Shown here one piece after another: positions 27,389 to 35,957 of a DNA stretch of 64,000 bases (positions within the stretch are counted from its first letter, which is position 1; each line of letters starts with the position of its first letter). The stretch is from Arenicella xantha. Its GTDB lineage: Bacteria; Pseudomonadota; Gammaproteobacteria; Arenicellales; Arenicellaceae. Location: contig NZ_QNRT01000001.1 of the NCBI RefSeq assembly GCF_003315245.1, positions 1,149,457-1,213,456 of the forward strand, in the 5' to 3' direction. The notes under the pieces are model-generated. The model saw only the letters and a program-made list of their open reading frames with translations, searched no databases and was not told the DNA's origin. The position numbers and the translations under genes were made by a program.

Positions 27389-28594
27389 ATGCAACCTTAT
27401 TCGAATACGGCCAAAACCTTACACTGGTTGGTCGCCGGACTTATTGTCAGCCAATATATTCTTGCCAAGCTATCCGAAATAGCCAAAGACAACGACGAAA
27501 TACTCAATCAGCTGGCGATACTGGCGAACCATAAATCAATCGGCATCACGATATTGCTGTTAGCGATTGTACGATTAGTTCACCGACTTAGACACACACC
27601 GCCGCCGCTGCCGCAAACCATGCCTCGCTGGCAACAGCTCGCCTCAAACGCGTCACATGCGCTGTTGTACGGCTTCTTATTCGCATTGCCGATTACCGGC
27701 TGGTTAATGTCGTCAGCCAAGGCCTACTCAGTAAGCTGGTTCAACCTGTTTCCTTTGCCCGACTTAATCGCGCCAAGTGAAACCTGGTATAGCCTTATGC
27801 ACGATGCCCACCACTGGCTTGGTGAGGCTCTGTTAATTTTAGCCGTAATACACGTTGCGGCGGCACTGAAGCATCACTTTTTTGATCGCGACACCGTGCT
27901 AAAACGTATGTCTAGCAAATTAGGCTGGTGGATACTCGCCGGTTCAATCCTGTTATGTGTTGTTGTGTTTGGACGAGTTTTAAGCACCAACACTGCGCCG
28001 AATGGTCCAGACACCTCCGCACCGAGCAGCAGCACAAACAGCATCAACCAACCAGCGCCGCAGGCTACCGAAACTGAGAACACTCAGAGTACCTTAGCCG
28101 CGTGGCTAATCGATTACCCTAAGAGCTATATCCGGTTTACTGGCGACCAAGCTGGTGCCGCGTTCACTGGCGAATGGCAGCAATGGCAGGCTACTATTCG
28201 ATTTGATAAAGACACACTCGCCCAGTCGCGCTTCGAAGTGGAAATTGATCCTGCATCTGCCGACTCAGGTGATCAAGAGCGAGATCAAACAATCGCCACA
28301 GCTGATTTTTTCGACGCTACGAATCACCCAAAAGCAACCTTTCAAGCCACCGAATTTAACACCGCTGCGTCCGGCTACCGCACACTTGGAACGCTAACGA
28401 TGAAAGGCATCAATAAGCCGCTGGATTTCGTATTCAATGTCACACAAGAGCAAGGCACTCAGGTACTGACCGGATCGGCAAAGATCGACCGACTGGCATG
28501 GAATATAGGTACCGGAGACTGGCGCGACACCTCTTGGGTCGGACAAGATGTCAACGTTGAAGTGCGCGTACAAACACAGGTTGAATCAAACTAA
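27389..28594 (+). CDS. Cytochrome b561 - YceI domain fusion
   Basis: A 401-residue two-domain protein. Residues 1-165 are a b561-type four-helix di-heme cytochrome with candidate heme histidines His12, His48, His142 and His155. A further helix (about 180-196) and a Ser/Pro/Thr-rich linker (200-235) follow. Residues 237-400 are a periplasmic YceI domain, a lipocalin-like barrel that in other proteins binds polyisoprenoid lipids such as ubiquinone-8. The two domains are commonly separate adjacent genes (as in E. coli yceJ-yceI). It probably moves electrons between the membrane quinone pool and a YceI-bound lipid. It starts eight bases after xerC. Confidence 0.88.
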   Translation: MQPYSNTAKTLHWLVAGLIVSQYILAKLSEIAKDNDEILNQLAILANHKSIGITILLLAIVRLVHRLRHTPPPLPQTMPRWQQLASNASHALLYGFLFALPITGWLMSSAKAYSVSWFNLFPLPDLIAPSETWYSLMHDAHHWLGEALLILAVIHVAAALKHHFFDRDTVLKRMSSKLGWWILAGSILLCVVVFGRVLSTNTAPNGPDTSAPSSSTNSINQPAPQATETENTQSTLAAWLIDYPKSYIRFTGDQAGAAFTGEWQQWQATIRFDKDTLAQSRFEVEIDPASADSGDQERDQTIATADFFDATNHPKATFQATEFNTAASGYRTLGTLTMKGINKPLDFVFNVTQEQGTQVLTGSAKIDRLAWNIGTGDWRDTSWVGQDVNVEVRVQTQVESN

Positions 28595-28863
28595 TGAGCA
28601 TTGAATTATTTGGCAATATCGTTGGTATGCTCGGAACCATTATGGTGGTCGGCACCTATTTTCTATTGCAAATCGACGAACTGGATGCCAAGGGGCTTGC
28701 CTTTAATCTCTGGAATCTACTCGGCGCGGTGTTACTACTAATTAGCCTGTGCATTCACTTTAATTTAGCGAGCTTCGTGATCGAACTATTTTGGATCGCG
28801 GCCTCATTGGTCGGACTCTATCGATATTACAAAAAACGCAAAGCCAGAACCAAGCAGCCATGA
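28594..28863 (+). CDS. Small membrane protein, CBU_0592-like
   Basis: An 89-residue protein with three predicted helices (about 4-24, 34-54, 58-78) and a basic C-terminus. The pattern GNIVGMLGTIMVVGTYFLLQ followed by NLWNLLGAVLLLISL resembles a small conserved membrane family sometimes named after Coxiella CBU_0592. No function is known. It overlaps the b561-YceI gene by one base (TAATG), so the two are translationally coupled. It converges with the next minus-strand gene at five bases. Confidence 0.65.
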   Translation: MSIELFGNIVGMLGTIMVVGTYFLLQIDELDAKGLAFNLWNLLGAVLLLISLCIHFNLASFVIELFWIAASLVGLYRYYKKRKARTKQP

Positions 28864-28868
28864 TCAAT

Positions 28869-29108
28869 TCACACTTTCAACTTCGATGCCCATAAAGCCA
28901 GCTTGTGCTTCATGGCAGGAAGTGACAATTGCTCACTCGGCAAAGGTGTGATTAATTTGTCATGCACTAACAGGCGATAAAGAAATTCGATTTTATCGTT
29001 TTGTGAATCGCCGGCATCGAATTTAACCACGCCGCGATTTTCACCATAACGCATGCCAACGCGAATGGCCGTTTTTAGCCACTCTTTTTCGTCCTTTAAC
29101 TTGCTCAT
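28869..29108 (-). CDS. Small conserved protein, DUF5062-like
   Basis: A 79-residue soluble protein. LKTAIRVGMRYGENRGVVKFDA and NDKIEFLYRLLVHDKLI resemble the DUF5062 family of gammaproteobacteria; the function is unknown. A strong GGGGGAG five bases before the ATG supports the start. It appears to be the last gene of a minus-strand group with two envelope proteins. Confidence 0.65.
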   Translation of the reverse strand: MSKLKDEKEWLKTAIRVGMRYGENRGVVKFDAGDSQNDKIEFLYRLLVHDKLITPLPSEQLSLPAMKHKLALWASKLKV

Positions 29109-29139
29109 TAACTCCCCCGATGATCAGTCGTTAATATCA

Positions 29140-29796
29140 CTAAAAACGCGGCAAAACCGTCATACTGACCTGTTTTTTATCCAGCTTTAACTGTTGCACC
29201 ACCAAGTACTCTAAACGCAAATTAGTGTGGTTCGCACGTTCTACGTCAACGCCGAGGCCACGCAATGTCTCGTTCGAGAATGGCAGGGCGCCAACCTTGA
29301 TATGAAAATCATCTTTAACCCCGACGCTGCCTTGCCGCACTACTGGTGACGCAAATACGCTGAGCGACACGCGTGAACCATTCAAAAAAGGAAATATTTT
29401 GTCGAAGCGCTCAACCGCTTTACGTGCATTTGGATTAACCTTCTCAACCTTGTCTAGGTTAATCACCGCCGAAATCTCAATATGCTCTGGATGCAAAAAA
29501 GCTTTGACGGCATCACTAACTTGCAACAATTGTCGACCGTCCTCATCGTGCGCTAGGCTGGCTAACAAAATGGTATTGAATTCATCTTCGGTTAGCACCA
29601 CTTCGCCATTCATAACATCGGCGACTTTTTCCCCTAACAGCGAATTCGCGCCTACCGACTCTTGCGCGTCGGCTAAGGCCGTCTGTGCCTGTTGCTGCTC
29701 ACCATCAAACCACGCTGGTAGCGTCTGCATGGAATACCAAACATAAGCCCCAACCGCCAGCAATACAGCGACTATAACTAAAACAATTCGTAGCAT
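29140..29796 (-). CDS. Hypothetical membrane-anchored protein
   Basis: A 218-residue protein I do not recognise. An N-terminal hydrophobic anchor (MLRIVLVIVAVLLAVGAYVWY) is followed by a soluble, presumably periplasmic, region with alternating hydrophobic strands toward the C-terminus and few aromatic motifs. I start at 29796, where the anchor begins; the frame is open 26 codons further upstream, but that stretch lies within the preceding gene. It lies four bases downstream of the SIMPL-domain gene, so the pair is probably cotranscribed and acts in the envelope. Confidence 0.6.
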   Translation of the reverse strand: MLRIVLVIVAVLLAVGAYVWYSMQTLPAWFDGEQQQAQTALADAQESVGANSLLGEKVADVMNGEVVLTEDEFNTILLASLAHDEDGRQLLQVSDAVKAFLHPEHIEISAVINLDKVEKVNPNARKAVERFDKIFPFLNGSRVSLSVFASPVVRQGSVGVKDDFHIKVGALPFSNETLRGLGVDVERANHTNLRLEYLVVQQLKLDKKQVSMTVLPRF

Positions 29797-29800
29797 GGGC

Positions 29801-30532
29801 TTACTGTAACCTAAAGGTGATTTGGATAGTGGCACGAATCGCTTGTGTGCCGAGCATTTCGGGCGGCGGTGCATCAGCGTCCCTCGAACGGCTCATCGCC
29901 ATTTCTGGCCCCCGAAACATCGGCACATCAGAATTTTGCTCAATAATTTGCAACGCTGCCCCACGGCTTCGATCTAATTGTTTGGCCAAAAAACTCGCCT
30001 TTTGTTTAGCATCATTGACCGCTAACGCAAGCGCGCGTTGTTTAATCGCCGCGCTGTCTTGAAAGCCAGCCTGCATCGAATTAACTTCCGACACCCCTTG
30101 CTCCACTAATGCTTGTAACAAATCTGACAGCACAGAGACGTCATTAACGGTAATGGCAAGTGTTCGGCTCACGCGCTCACCTCGATGCTGGCGTTGATTG
30201 TCCGTCCACTCGTATTCAGGGTTCATCGCCAAGCGCGTTACTTTGACGTCCGCGTCCGCGATGCCGTACTTTGCTATTTGCCCGAGTACAGCTTGGTACG
30301 CACTATCGGCTTTTCGCTTAGCTGTAGCTTGATCAGGTTCTACGGCATACACGCTAACCGTCAACACTACCTGATCCGGTTCGGCGTTGATTTCACCCGT
30401 ACCAAGCACCTGTATTTGATCTTCCACTGGGCCTTCGTGCCCTATCGCAAAGTTGCCAAACATACTGCTAGCAACTAGCACCAATGCCACTATCGGCATC
30501 AGAGCTGACTGTTTAGTAAACGGCTTAGTCAT
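29801..30532 (-). CDS. SIMPL (DUF541) domain periplasmic protein
   Basis: A 243-residue exported protein with a signal peptide ending near residue 30. The start of the domain, IQVLGTGEINAEPDQVVLTVSV, and the YEWTDNQRQHRGERVSRTL segment are typical of the SIMPL/DUF541 family. E. coli YggE (same family) is linked to lowering oxidative stress, and BP26 of Brucella forms channel-like oligomers; the biochemical role is unclear. It is cotranscribed with an unknown membrane-anchored protein. Confidence 0.88.
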   Translation of the reverse strand: MTKPFTKQSALMPIVALVLVASSMFGNFAIGHEGPVEDQIQVLGTGEINAEPDQVVLTVSVYAVEPDQATAKRKADSAYQAVLGQIAKYGIADADVKVTRLAMNPEYEWTDNQRQHRGERVSRTLAITVNDVSVLSDLLQALVEQGVSEVNSMQAGFQDSAAIKQRALALAVNDAKQKASFLAKQLDRSRGAALQIIEQNSDVPMFRGPEMAMSRSRDADAPPPEMLGTQAIRATIQITFRLQ

Positions 30533-30628
30533 GATATTTCTCAGTTGATATTTGACCTTAAGTATCGCACGACGCAGCTGAACGGTAGCTTAAAGGTGAT
30601 TAAAGTGACAATATCGCAATCCATAGCT

Positions 30629-31318
30629 TTAAAGCTGTGCTTTATTAGTTCGATATCGGGAGACGTCAACGACTATCTTGGCGCCCACGAGAATCACCAG
30701 CAACCAAGTCGGCGAGCCCAGCTTCTCCAGCACGATGGCGCCAACCAATAGGCCAACATGCATTATTATAATGCGTGGATACGGCGCTCCCATAAGCCGA
30801 TTTATGCGTTCGTCTAACACGCCACCTTGCAACACAAAGTTTTCAATTAACGCAACGCCATGACTCAATATCAGCGCTAAAATCGCCCATCGCAACGGCG
30901 TACCAAATTGCTCTACAAAACTCATAAAAACTGTCGCGCCCTCAGCAAACAAGCCAAATAGACCGGATCCATGATTAGGAAAATATCCATCGACATTAAG
31001 CGGACCCAGATCGAGCAAGGACCAAAGCAGAGTTCCGTGCGCCATACAGAAAAAACCGTAGTGCACTATAAAGAAAGCACACATCAACAATTCGGAATAA
31101 CGCCGATCGCGCACCACAACCGCCAACATTTTGACCAGATTAAAGACACCAACAATAAGGTTTTCGATCCAGAATAAGGCAAGCACAAACACCACATTCC
31201 AACCGTATAACAATACCCCCAACAAGGGCACGGCATTGGCCATTAATAGCGCAATGACCGACAGACGGTTATGCCGTGGCTTAACGCCTAGTGGTTCATT
31301 TAAGCTCTGCATCGACAT
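30629..31318 (-). CDS. DUF6498-like membrane protein
   Basis: A 229-residue polytopic protein with about six hydrophobic helices. The segment LALFWIENLIVGVFNLVKML and the later histidine-bearing FFIVHYGFFCMAHG match the DUF6498 family of bacterial and archaeal membrane proteins. The function is unknown. The start is one of two close ATGs (MSMQSL). It lies 20 bases downstream of the thioesterase gene and may be cotranscribed. Confidence 0.7.
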   Translation of the reverse strand: MSMQSLNEPLGVKPRHNRLSVIALLMANAVPLLGVLLYGWNVVFVLALFWIENLIVGVFNLVKMLAVVVRDRRYSELLMCAFFIVHYGFFCMAHGTLLWSLLDLGPLNVDGYFPNHGSGLFGLFAEGATVFMSFVEQFGTPLRWAILALILSHGVALIENFVLQGGVLDERINRLMGAPYPRIIIMHVGLLVGAIVLEKLGSPTWLLVILVGAKIVVDVSRYRTNKAQL

Positions 31319-31338
31319 ACACGAAGGGCCTAGTATGG

Positions 31339-31701
31339 TTAGCTTAGAGCTTTGATTGTGTCTTTCTTGCCATTACGATCAACGCACACGAAAGTGATGT
31401 TATTTTCAAACAAAACCACTTCCGAGTTGGCTTCATAGCGCGCGCCGAACACCTGAACATTGTAAGTAACCGAGGTTTTACCAACCCGCGTCTGACAGCA
31501 GCGAAAGCGCAGTATTTGGCCTTCTCGTATTGGATGCTTGAACTCAACATTATCCAAACCAATAGTCACAAAATGTTGACCGGGGAAGTCTAAACTGACC
31601 CGAATGTATGCGATTTCGTCTACCCATTTTAAGAGAGTGCCACCGAATAGACTGCCGTAGTCATTTAGATCGGCGGGAAGAACGATTTTATAATGTTCCA
31701 T
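31339..31701 (-). CDS. Hotdog-fold acyl-CoA thioesterase
   Basis: A 120-residue single-hotdog protein of the YciA/BACH-like group: DLNDYGSLFGGTLLKWVDEIAY holds the catalytic-region Asn/Asp and the helix of the fold, followed by VGKTSVTYNVQVFG. It is expected to hydrolyse acyl-CoA thioesters; the chain length is unknown. I start at the ATG with AAGGA about eight bases upstream, giving MEHYKIVLPADL. An upstream in-frame ATG adds seven residues and lacks a ribosome site. Confidence 0.85.
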   Translation of the reverse strand: MEHYKIVLPADLNDYGSLFGGTLLKWVDEIAYIRVSLDFPGQHFVTIGLDNVEFKHPIREGQILRFRCCQTRVGKTSVTYNVQVFGARYEANSEVVLFENNITFVCVDRNGKKDTIKALS

Positions 31702-31779
31702 TGAACGGTTCCTTAAGCGCATTTAGTACTGTTTTCCAGCAATTGAAAATAGCACGTTTTACCGGCATCAGCTAAACGA

Positions 31780-31785
31780 TATACT
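31780..31785 (+). promoter_or_regulatory. Putative -10 box of the DUF971-ubiE-ubiJ-ubiB operon
   Basis: TATACT 26 bases before the DUF971 ATG, in the gap that also serves the divergent thioesterase gene. The -35 is indistinct. Confidence 0.35.
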
Positions 31786-31811
31786 GCAGGTCAACAACTC
31801 TGGTCGCTACC

Positions 31812-32189
31812 ATGAAAATTACGCCTACCGACATCCGTTTACACAGCAAGTCTCGACTATTAGAAGTCGTCTATCAAGACGAGACGTTTCGACTGCCGTG
31901 CGAATACCTAAGGGTGATGTCCCCTTCCGCCGAAGTCAAAGGTCACGGCCCTGGACAAGAAGTCTTGCAGACCAATAAAGAGGACGTCAATATCGTTGCC
32001 ATCGAGCCAGTCGGCAACTATGCTGTGCGTCTTATTTTCAACGATGCGCATAATTCAGGCCTGTATTCGTGGGACTATTTATACGAACTAGGTAGTGAAC
32101 GCTACAAAAATTGGCAAGCTTATTTGGCCAAACTGAAAGAAGCAGGCATAGAACGAGCAGACCAGCCCAACGATCAATATTTGAGTTAA
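31812..32189 (+). CDS. DUF971 (GBBH-like N-terminal) domain protein
   Basis: A 125-residue protein consisting of one DUF971 domain: EVVYQDETFRLPCEYLRVMSPSAEV and the ending YSWDYLYELG are typical. The domain also forms the N-terminus of gamma-butyrobetaine hydroxylase and occurs near Fe-S assembly proteins; the stand-alone role is unknown. It lies three bases before ubiE, so it belongs to the ubiquinone operon, a frequent arrangement in proteobacteria. Confidence 0.88.
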   Translation: MKITPTDIRLHSKSRLLEVVYQDETFRLPCEYLRVMSPSAEVKGHGPGQEVLQTNKEDVNIVAIEPVGNYAVRLIFNDAHNSGLYSWDYLYELGSERYKNWQAYLAKLKEAGIERADQPNDQYLS

Positions 32190-32192
32190 GTT

Positions 32193-32945
32193 ATGACAGA
32201 GTCACAAAACAAAACCCACTTTGGTTTTCAAGAAGTCGATGAGCAGGCCAAACAGGGCTTAGTTGGCAATGTATTCCGCGCCGTTGCCGATAATTATGAC
32301 GTGATGAACGACGCTATGTCGATGGGCGTGCACCGTGCTTGGAAGTGGTTTGCCGTCGCACAAAGCGGAGTGTCCGCTGGCGACAGCGTACTAGACTTAG
32401 CAGCAGGCAGCGGTGATTTGTCACTGAAATTCGCCAACAAGGTCGGTCCTGATGGAATGGTAATCGTCACCGACATTAACGCCGCGATGCTAGCACAAGG
32501 CCGCAAGCGACTAACCGACGCAGGCATTGCCGGCAATGTTGACTATTGCTTGGTAAATGCTGAAAAACTACCCTTTGAGGACAACCAATTTGACTGTATC
32601 TCAATCAGTTTTGGTCTACGCAATGTAACCCACAAGGACCAAGCCTTGGCTGAAATGCGCCGCTGCTTGAAACCTGGCGGGCGCGCCATCATCTTAGAGT
32701 TTTCACAACCGACCAACTCCACTTTTCGCAAATTTTACGATGCGTATTCGTTTAATGTCATTCCTAAACTAGGCGAACTTATTTCAGATGACCGCGATAG
32801 TTATCAATATTTGGTTGAGTCGATCCGCCAGCATCCACCACAAGAAGAGCTAAAACAGATGATGTTAGACGCTGGGTTTGACCGCGTGCGTTACCATAAT
32901 TTGACCGGCGGTATTGTGGCCCTGCATATGGGCTATAAGTATTAG
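32193..32945 (+). CDS. ubiE: Ubiquinone/menaquinone C-methyltransferase
   Basis: A 250-residue SAM-dependent methyltransferase for the C-methylation step of ubiquinone (and menaquinone, if made). The N-terminal VFRAVADNYDVMNDAMSMGVHRAWK, the SAM motif VLDLAAGSGDLSLK and SFGLRNVTHKDQALAEM are diagnostic. It sits between the DUF971 gene (three bases) and ubiJ (one base). Confidence 0.97.
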   Translation: MTESQNKTHFGFQEVDEQAKQGLVGNVFRAVADNYDVMNDAMSMGVHRAWKWFAVAQSGVSAGDSVLDLAAGSGDLSLKFANKVGPDGMVIVTDINAAMLAQGRKRLTDAGIAGNVDYCLVNAEKLPFEDNQFDCISISFGLRNVTHKDQALAEMRRCLKPGGRAIILEFSQPTNSTFRKFYDAYSFNVIPKLGELISDDRDSYQYLVESIRQHPPQEELKQMMLDAGFDRVRYHNLTGGIVALHMGYKY

Positions 32946-32946
32946 C

Positions 32947-33540
32947 ATGTTGTTCGAGCTACTGGAACTCGCCGGCAATAAGACCTTGGAGTTTGACCAA
33001 GCGACAAAAATTCGCTTAACCAAACTTCAGGGTAAAACCATGATGCTGCGGATAAAACCTATCGACCAAACTATTTCGGTAACACCGCAACGTGAAGGGC
33101 TCGAATTCTCGCGAAGCTCGGTCGAGCCGGTCGATGTAACCCTTACCGCGACCATCGGCGCGATGCTTAAAATTAGCCGCGACGGTCTAGCTGACGCAGA
33201 CTTAGCACCTGGCGAACTTGAAATTTCAGGCGACCCGATAGTCGGCCAGCGCTTCGCTCAAGTATTAGCCGAACTCGATATCGACTGGGAATCCTTGCTA
33301 GCAGAACAATTTGGTGAGTCGTCAGCACGCATGATGACCTACCTCGCTGGTGAAGCAAAAAATGCAGTTGAAGATGGCCGAAGTCGCTTCAAACAGTTTC
33401 TCAACGAGACGCTGACCGGTAAAGACGGTGTGGTTGCCGACGCTCCAAGCGTACACAGCTTTATGGATGACGTGGACTCGTTACGCGCCAGCGTCGACCG
33501 CTTAGCCAGTCGACTAAACAAACTTAACGCCAAGCGCTAA
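32947..33540 (+). CDS. ubiJ: Ubiquinone biosynthesis accessory factor UbiJ (SCP2 domain)
   Basis: A 197-residue protein with an N-terminal SCP2-like lipid-binding domain (about 10-110) and a C-terminal coiled coil ending in SVDRLASRLNKLNAKR. UbiJ with UbiK organises the soluble ubiquinone-synthesis metabolon and binds polyprenyl intermediates. I start at the ATG one base after the ubiE stop; the upstream in-frame ATG lies inside ubiE. Order ubiE-ubiJ-ubiB is the classical one. Confidence 0.92.
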   Translation: MLFELLELAGNKTLEFDQATKIRLTKLQGKTMMLRIKPIDQTISVTPQREGLEFSRSSVEPVDVTLTATIGAMLKISRDGLADADLAPGELEISGDPIVGQRFAQVLAELDIDWESLLAEQFGESSARMMTYLAGEAKNAVEDGRSRFKQFLNETLTGKDGVVADAPSVHSFMDDVDSLRASVDRLASRLNKLNAKR

Positions 33541-33548
33541 ATTAAGTA

Positions 33549-35174
33549 ATGGCCAAAACCCCCTCTCGGCTCAGCCGAATTATACAAATCCGGCGCGTGA
33601 TTAAACGCCACAACCTAGCCTCATTAGTTGATGATATGCAGCTGACGGGCCGCAGTCGCTGGGTTGGTCGAGCATTATTAGGTGGCACATCGCCTGACTC
33701 AAGTGAGTCTGCCGAACCACGCGGAAGACGCATTCGCTTAGCCTTAGAGGAATTGGGCCCAGTATTTGTCAAGTTGGGCCAGGCACTGTCAACTCGTCCA
33801 GACCTGTTGCCACAAGACATCGCCGACGAATTAACCCTACTACAGGATCAAGTACCGCCCTTTTCTGCCGACCAATCAATGCGTCTAATTGAGCAGGCCT
33901 ACGGTGACGACTACACGAAAATTTTCGAATCCGTGGAACCAACCCCCATGGCATCAGCATCGGTTGCGCAAGTGCACGCGGCACGACTTCGACCCGGGCT
34001 GGCTATTGCAGGTCAAAATGGCGAAAAACAATCCGATGTGGTGATTAAAGTACTGCGTCCAGGGATCCAACAAGTGGTCGAAAGTGATCTGCGCGTTATG
34101 CACACTGTTGCCGGCTTGCTACAAACACACTGGAAGCGTGGTAAACAATTCCGACCACACGACGTAATCAAAGAATACGATCAAACTATCCACGACGAGC
34201 TAGATCTGCGTGTCGAAGCCGCCAATGGCGCACGCATGGGCGCTGATTTCGAAACCACTGACATTATTTATGTACCCCGTATTTATTGGGACTATACACA
34301 TCAAAATGTAATGGTGATGGAACGGATTCATGGCACTTCAATTCGGGAGTTTGCGCAATTAGAAGCTAAAGGCTTCGACCTGCAACAACTTGCGGCCGAC
34401 GGCGTCGAAGTATTTTTCACACAGGCATTTGAAAAGAATTTTTTCCATGCCGACATGCACGCGGGCAATATTTTCGTGTCGGACCAAGGCAAATGGATCG
34501 CCATCGATTTTGGCATCATGGGCACGCTAGATGAGCACGACAAGCAATACTTAGCACAAATGCTGCTAGGCTTCTTTAACCGCGACTATCGCTCAATCGC
34601 ACAAGCCCACTTACGCGCCGGCTGGATTCCAGCCGACACACGCATCGAGGACTTTGAACAAGCGGTACGCATGGTGTGCGAACCAATTTTTGCCAAGCCA
34701 TTAAGTGAAATATCATTTGGCAATGTACTACTGCAGCTGTTCCAGACTGTACGTCGATTTGAAATGCCAGTGCAACCGCAACTGGTTTTACTATACAAAA
34801 CCATTCTAAATATCGAAGGCCTAGGTCGCCAGCTCTATCCTGAGTTAAACCTGTGGGATACCGCTAAACCGTTTCTCGAAAAGTGGATGAAAGACCAGCT
34901 TTCTCCAAAAGCATTACTGGATGATTTCAAGCGCGACTGGCCGATCTGGAAAGCACTCTTACCCGAGTTGCCGAATTATTTGCATCAACAGTTAAACCCG
35001 ATTCAAGCACCCAAACCAGCAGCGCGCCCACTACCGGTGGGCCTCATTACCGCCAGCTTAGCGGGCATCGCCTTGCTCGCAGAACAACTAGGCTGGCTGC
35101 ATTCGCCACAGGTTACGGAGACCGCACCATGGCTTATTATTGCCGGTTTGCTTCTGGTTTGGTTGCGGCGTTAG
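33549..35174 (+). CDS. ubiB: Ubiquinone biosynthesis regulatory kinase-like ATPase
   Basis: A 541-residue member of the UbiB/ADCK atypical kinase family. It has the KxGQ segment FVKLGQALSTRPDLLP, the alanine-rich loop in SASVAQVHAARL, the catalytic-loop motif FFHADMHAGNIFV and the metal-binding DFGIMG. Two C-terminal helices (about 494-515 and 521-539) anchor it in the inner membrane. It is an ATPase thought to help extract lipid ubiquinone precursors. It ends the operon. Confidence 0.96.
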   Translation: MAKTPSRLSRIIQIRRVIKRHNLASLVDDMQLTGRSRWVGRALLGGTSPDSSESAEPRGRRIRLALEELGPVFVKLGQALSTRPDLLPQDIADELTLLQDQVPPFSADQSMRLIEQAYGDDYTKIFESVEPTPMASASVAQVHAARLRPGLAIAGQNGEKQSDVVIKVLRPGIQQVVESDLRVMHTVAGLLQTHWKRGKQFRPHDVIKEYDQTIHDELDLRVEAANGARMGADFETTDIIYVPRIYWDYTHQNVMVMERIHGTSIREFAQLEAKGFDLQQLAADGVEVFFTQAFEKNFFHADMHAGNIFVSDQGKWIAIDFGIMGTLDEHDKQYLAQMLLGFFNRDYRSIAQAHLRAGWIPADTRIEDFEQAVRMVCEPIFAKPLSEISFGNVLLQLFQTVRRFEMPVQPQLVLLYKTILNIEGLGRQLYPELNLWDTAKPFLEKWMKDQLSPKALLDDFKRDWPIWKALLPELPNYLHQQLNPIQAPKPAARPLPVGLITASLAGIALLAEQLGWLHSPQVTETAPWLIIAGLLLVWLRR

Positions 35175-35356
35175 ACTCGCCGAGTTGAATTGACACTTCT
35201 TAACAAGTAGCAAAAACTGCTGCAACATACTGTATTACATGGATTAATACCTTTTCAATCGCGCTGCAACCGCGCTGGGCAGCTTGCCAAAACCAATCAC
35301 TCCGAGTTACGCTGCTAATCTGAAGTTAACCTGTTAGCCTAGCTAATACAGTACAG

Positions 35357-35368
35357 CCTTGATCAAGG
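35357..35368. promoter_or_regulatory. 12-base perfect palindrome before the kbp ribosome site
   Basis: CCTTGATCAAGG is self-complementary and ends one base before the AGGAG of kbp. A protein bound here, or a small hairpin in the mRNA, would affect expression. This could be chance. Confidence 0.25.
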
Positions 35369-35379
35369 TAGGAGATACC

Positions 35380-35817
35380 ATGGGATTATTTGATTTTGCA
35401 GCCAATATTGGCAAAAAAGTTTTTGGCATTGGTGACGCGAACGCAGCGGACCAAATCAAAGCCAACATTGAAGCTAACAACCCTGGCGTTAAGGAGCTAA
35501 ACGTCTCATTGAACGACGAGATCTGCACCTTAGAAGGCAACTGTGACTCAGTTGAAGCCAAGGAAAAGACCATTTTGATGGCCGGTAACATGAAAGGCGT
35601 CGGTTCAGTTAACGGTGAAGCATTGAGCGCGCCGGTACCTGAAGTTGAGCCAGAAGTTGAATACTATGTCATTGAAAGCGGCGACACCTTGTGGGGCATT
35701 GCAGCAAAATTTCTTGGTAATGGTTCGAAATACCCAGAAATCTTTGAAGCCAATAAAGAAGTCATTGAAGATCCAGATAAGATCTTCGTAGGTCAGAAGA
35801 TTCGTATTCCGAAATAG
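35380..35817 (+). CDS. kbp: Potassium-binding protein Kbp (BON + LysM)
   Basis: A 145-residue protein with a BON domain (about 20-85) followed by a LysM domain (about 95-144: YYVIESGDTLWGIAAKFLG, ending GQKIRIPK). The start MGLFDF and overall plan match E. coli Kbp/YgaU, a small cytoplasmic potassium sensor. No signal peptide is present, consistent with that. AGGAG six bases before the ATG fixes the start; the in-frame ATG 21 bases upstream is not used. A strong terminator follows. Confidence 0.9.
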   Translation: MGLFDFAANIGKKVFGIGDANAADQIKANIEANNPGVKELNVSLNDEICTLEGNCDSVEAKEKTILMAGNMKGVGSVNGEALSAPVPEVEPEVEYYVIESGDTLWGIAAKFLGNGSKYPEIFEANKEVIEDPDKIFVGQKIRIPK

Positions 35818-35839
35818 TCGACCAGCAGTATTCGATGTT

Positions 35840-35866
35840 AAAACAGCTCGCAATGCGGGCTGTTTT
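35840..35866 (+). terminator. Intrinsic terminator of kbp
   Basis: AAAACAGC and GCTGTTTT arms enclose an inner CGC/GCG stem with a three-base loop, followed by a T-rich run (TTTTTATT). Confidence 0.88.
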
Positions 35867-35957
35867 TATTTGTGAACACTATTTACACATCTCTAAGCAA
35901 TGACTTCACTCGTACACTGCTAAGTTGGCACTCCACAACAGTCAATGGTGCAAAAGA

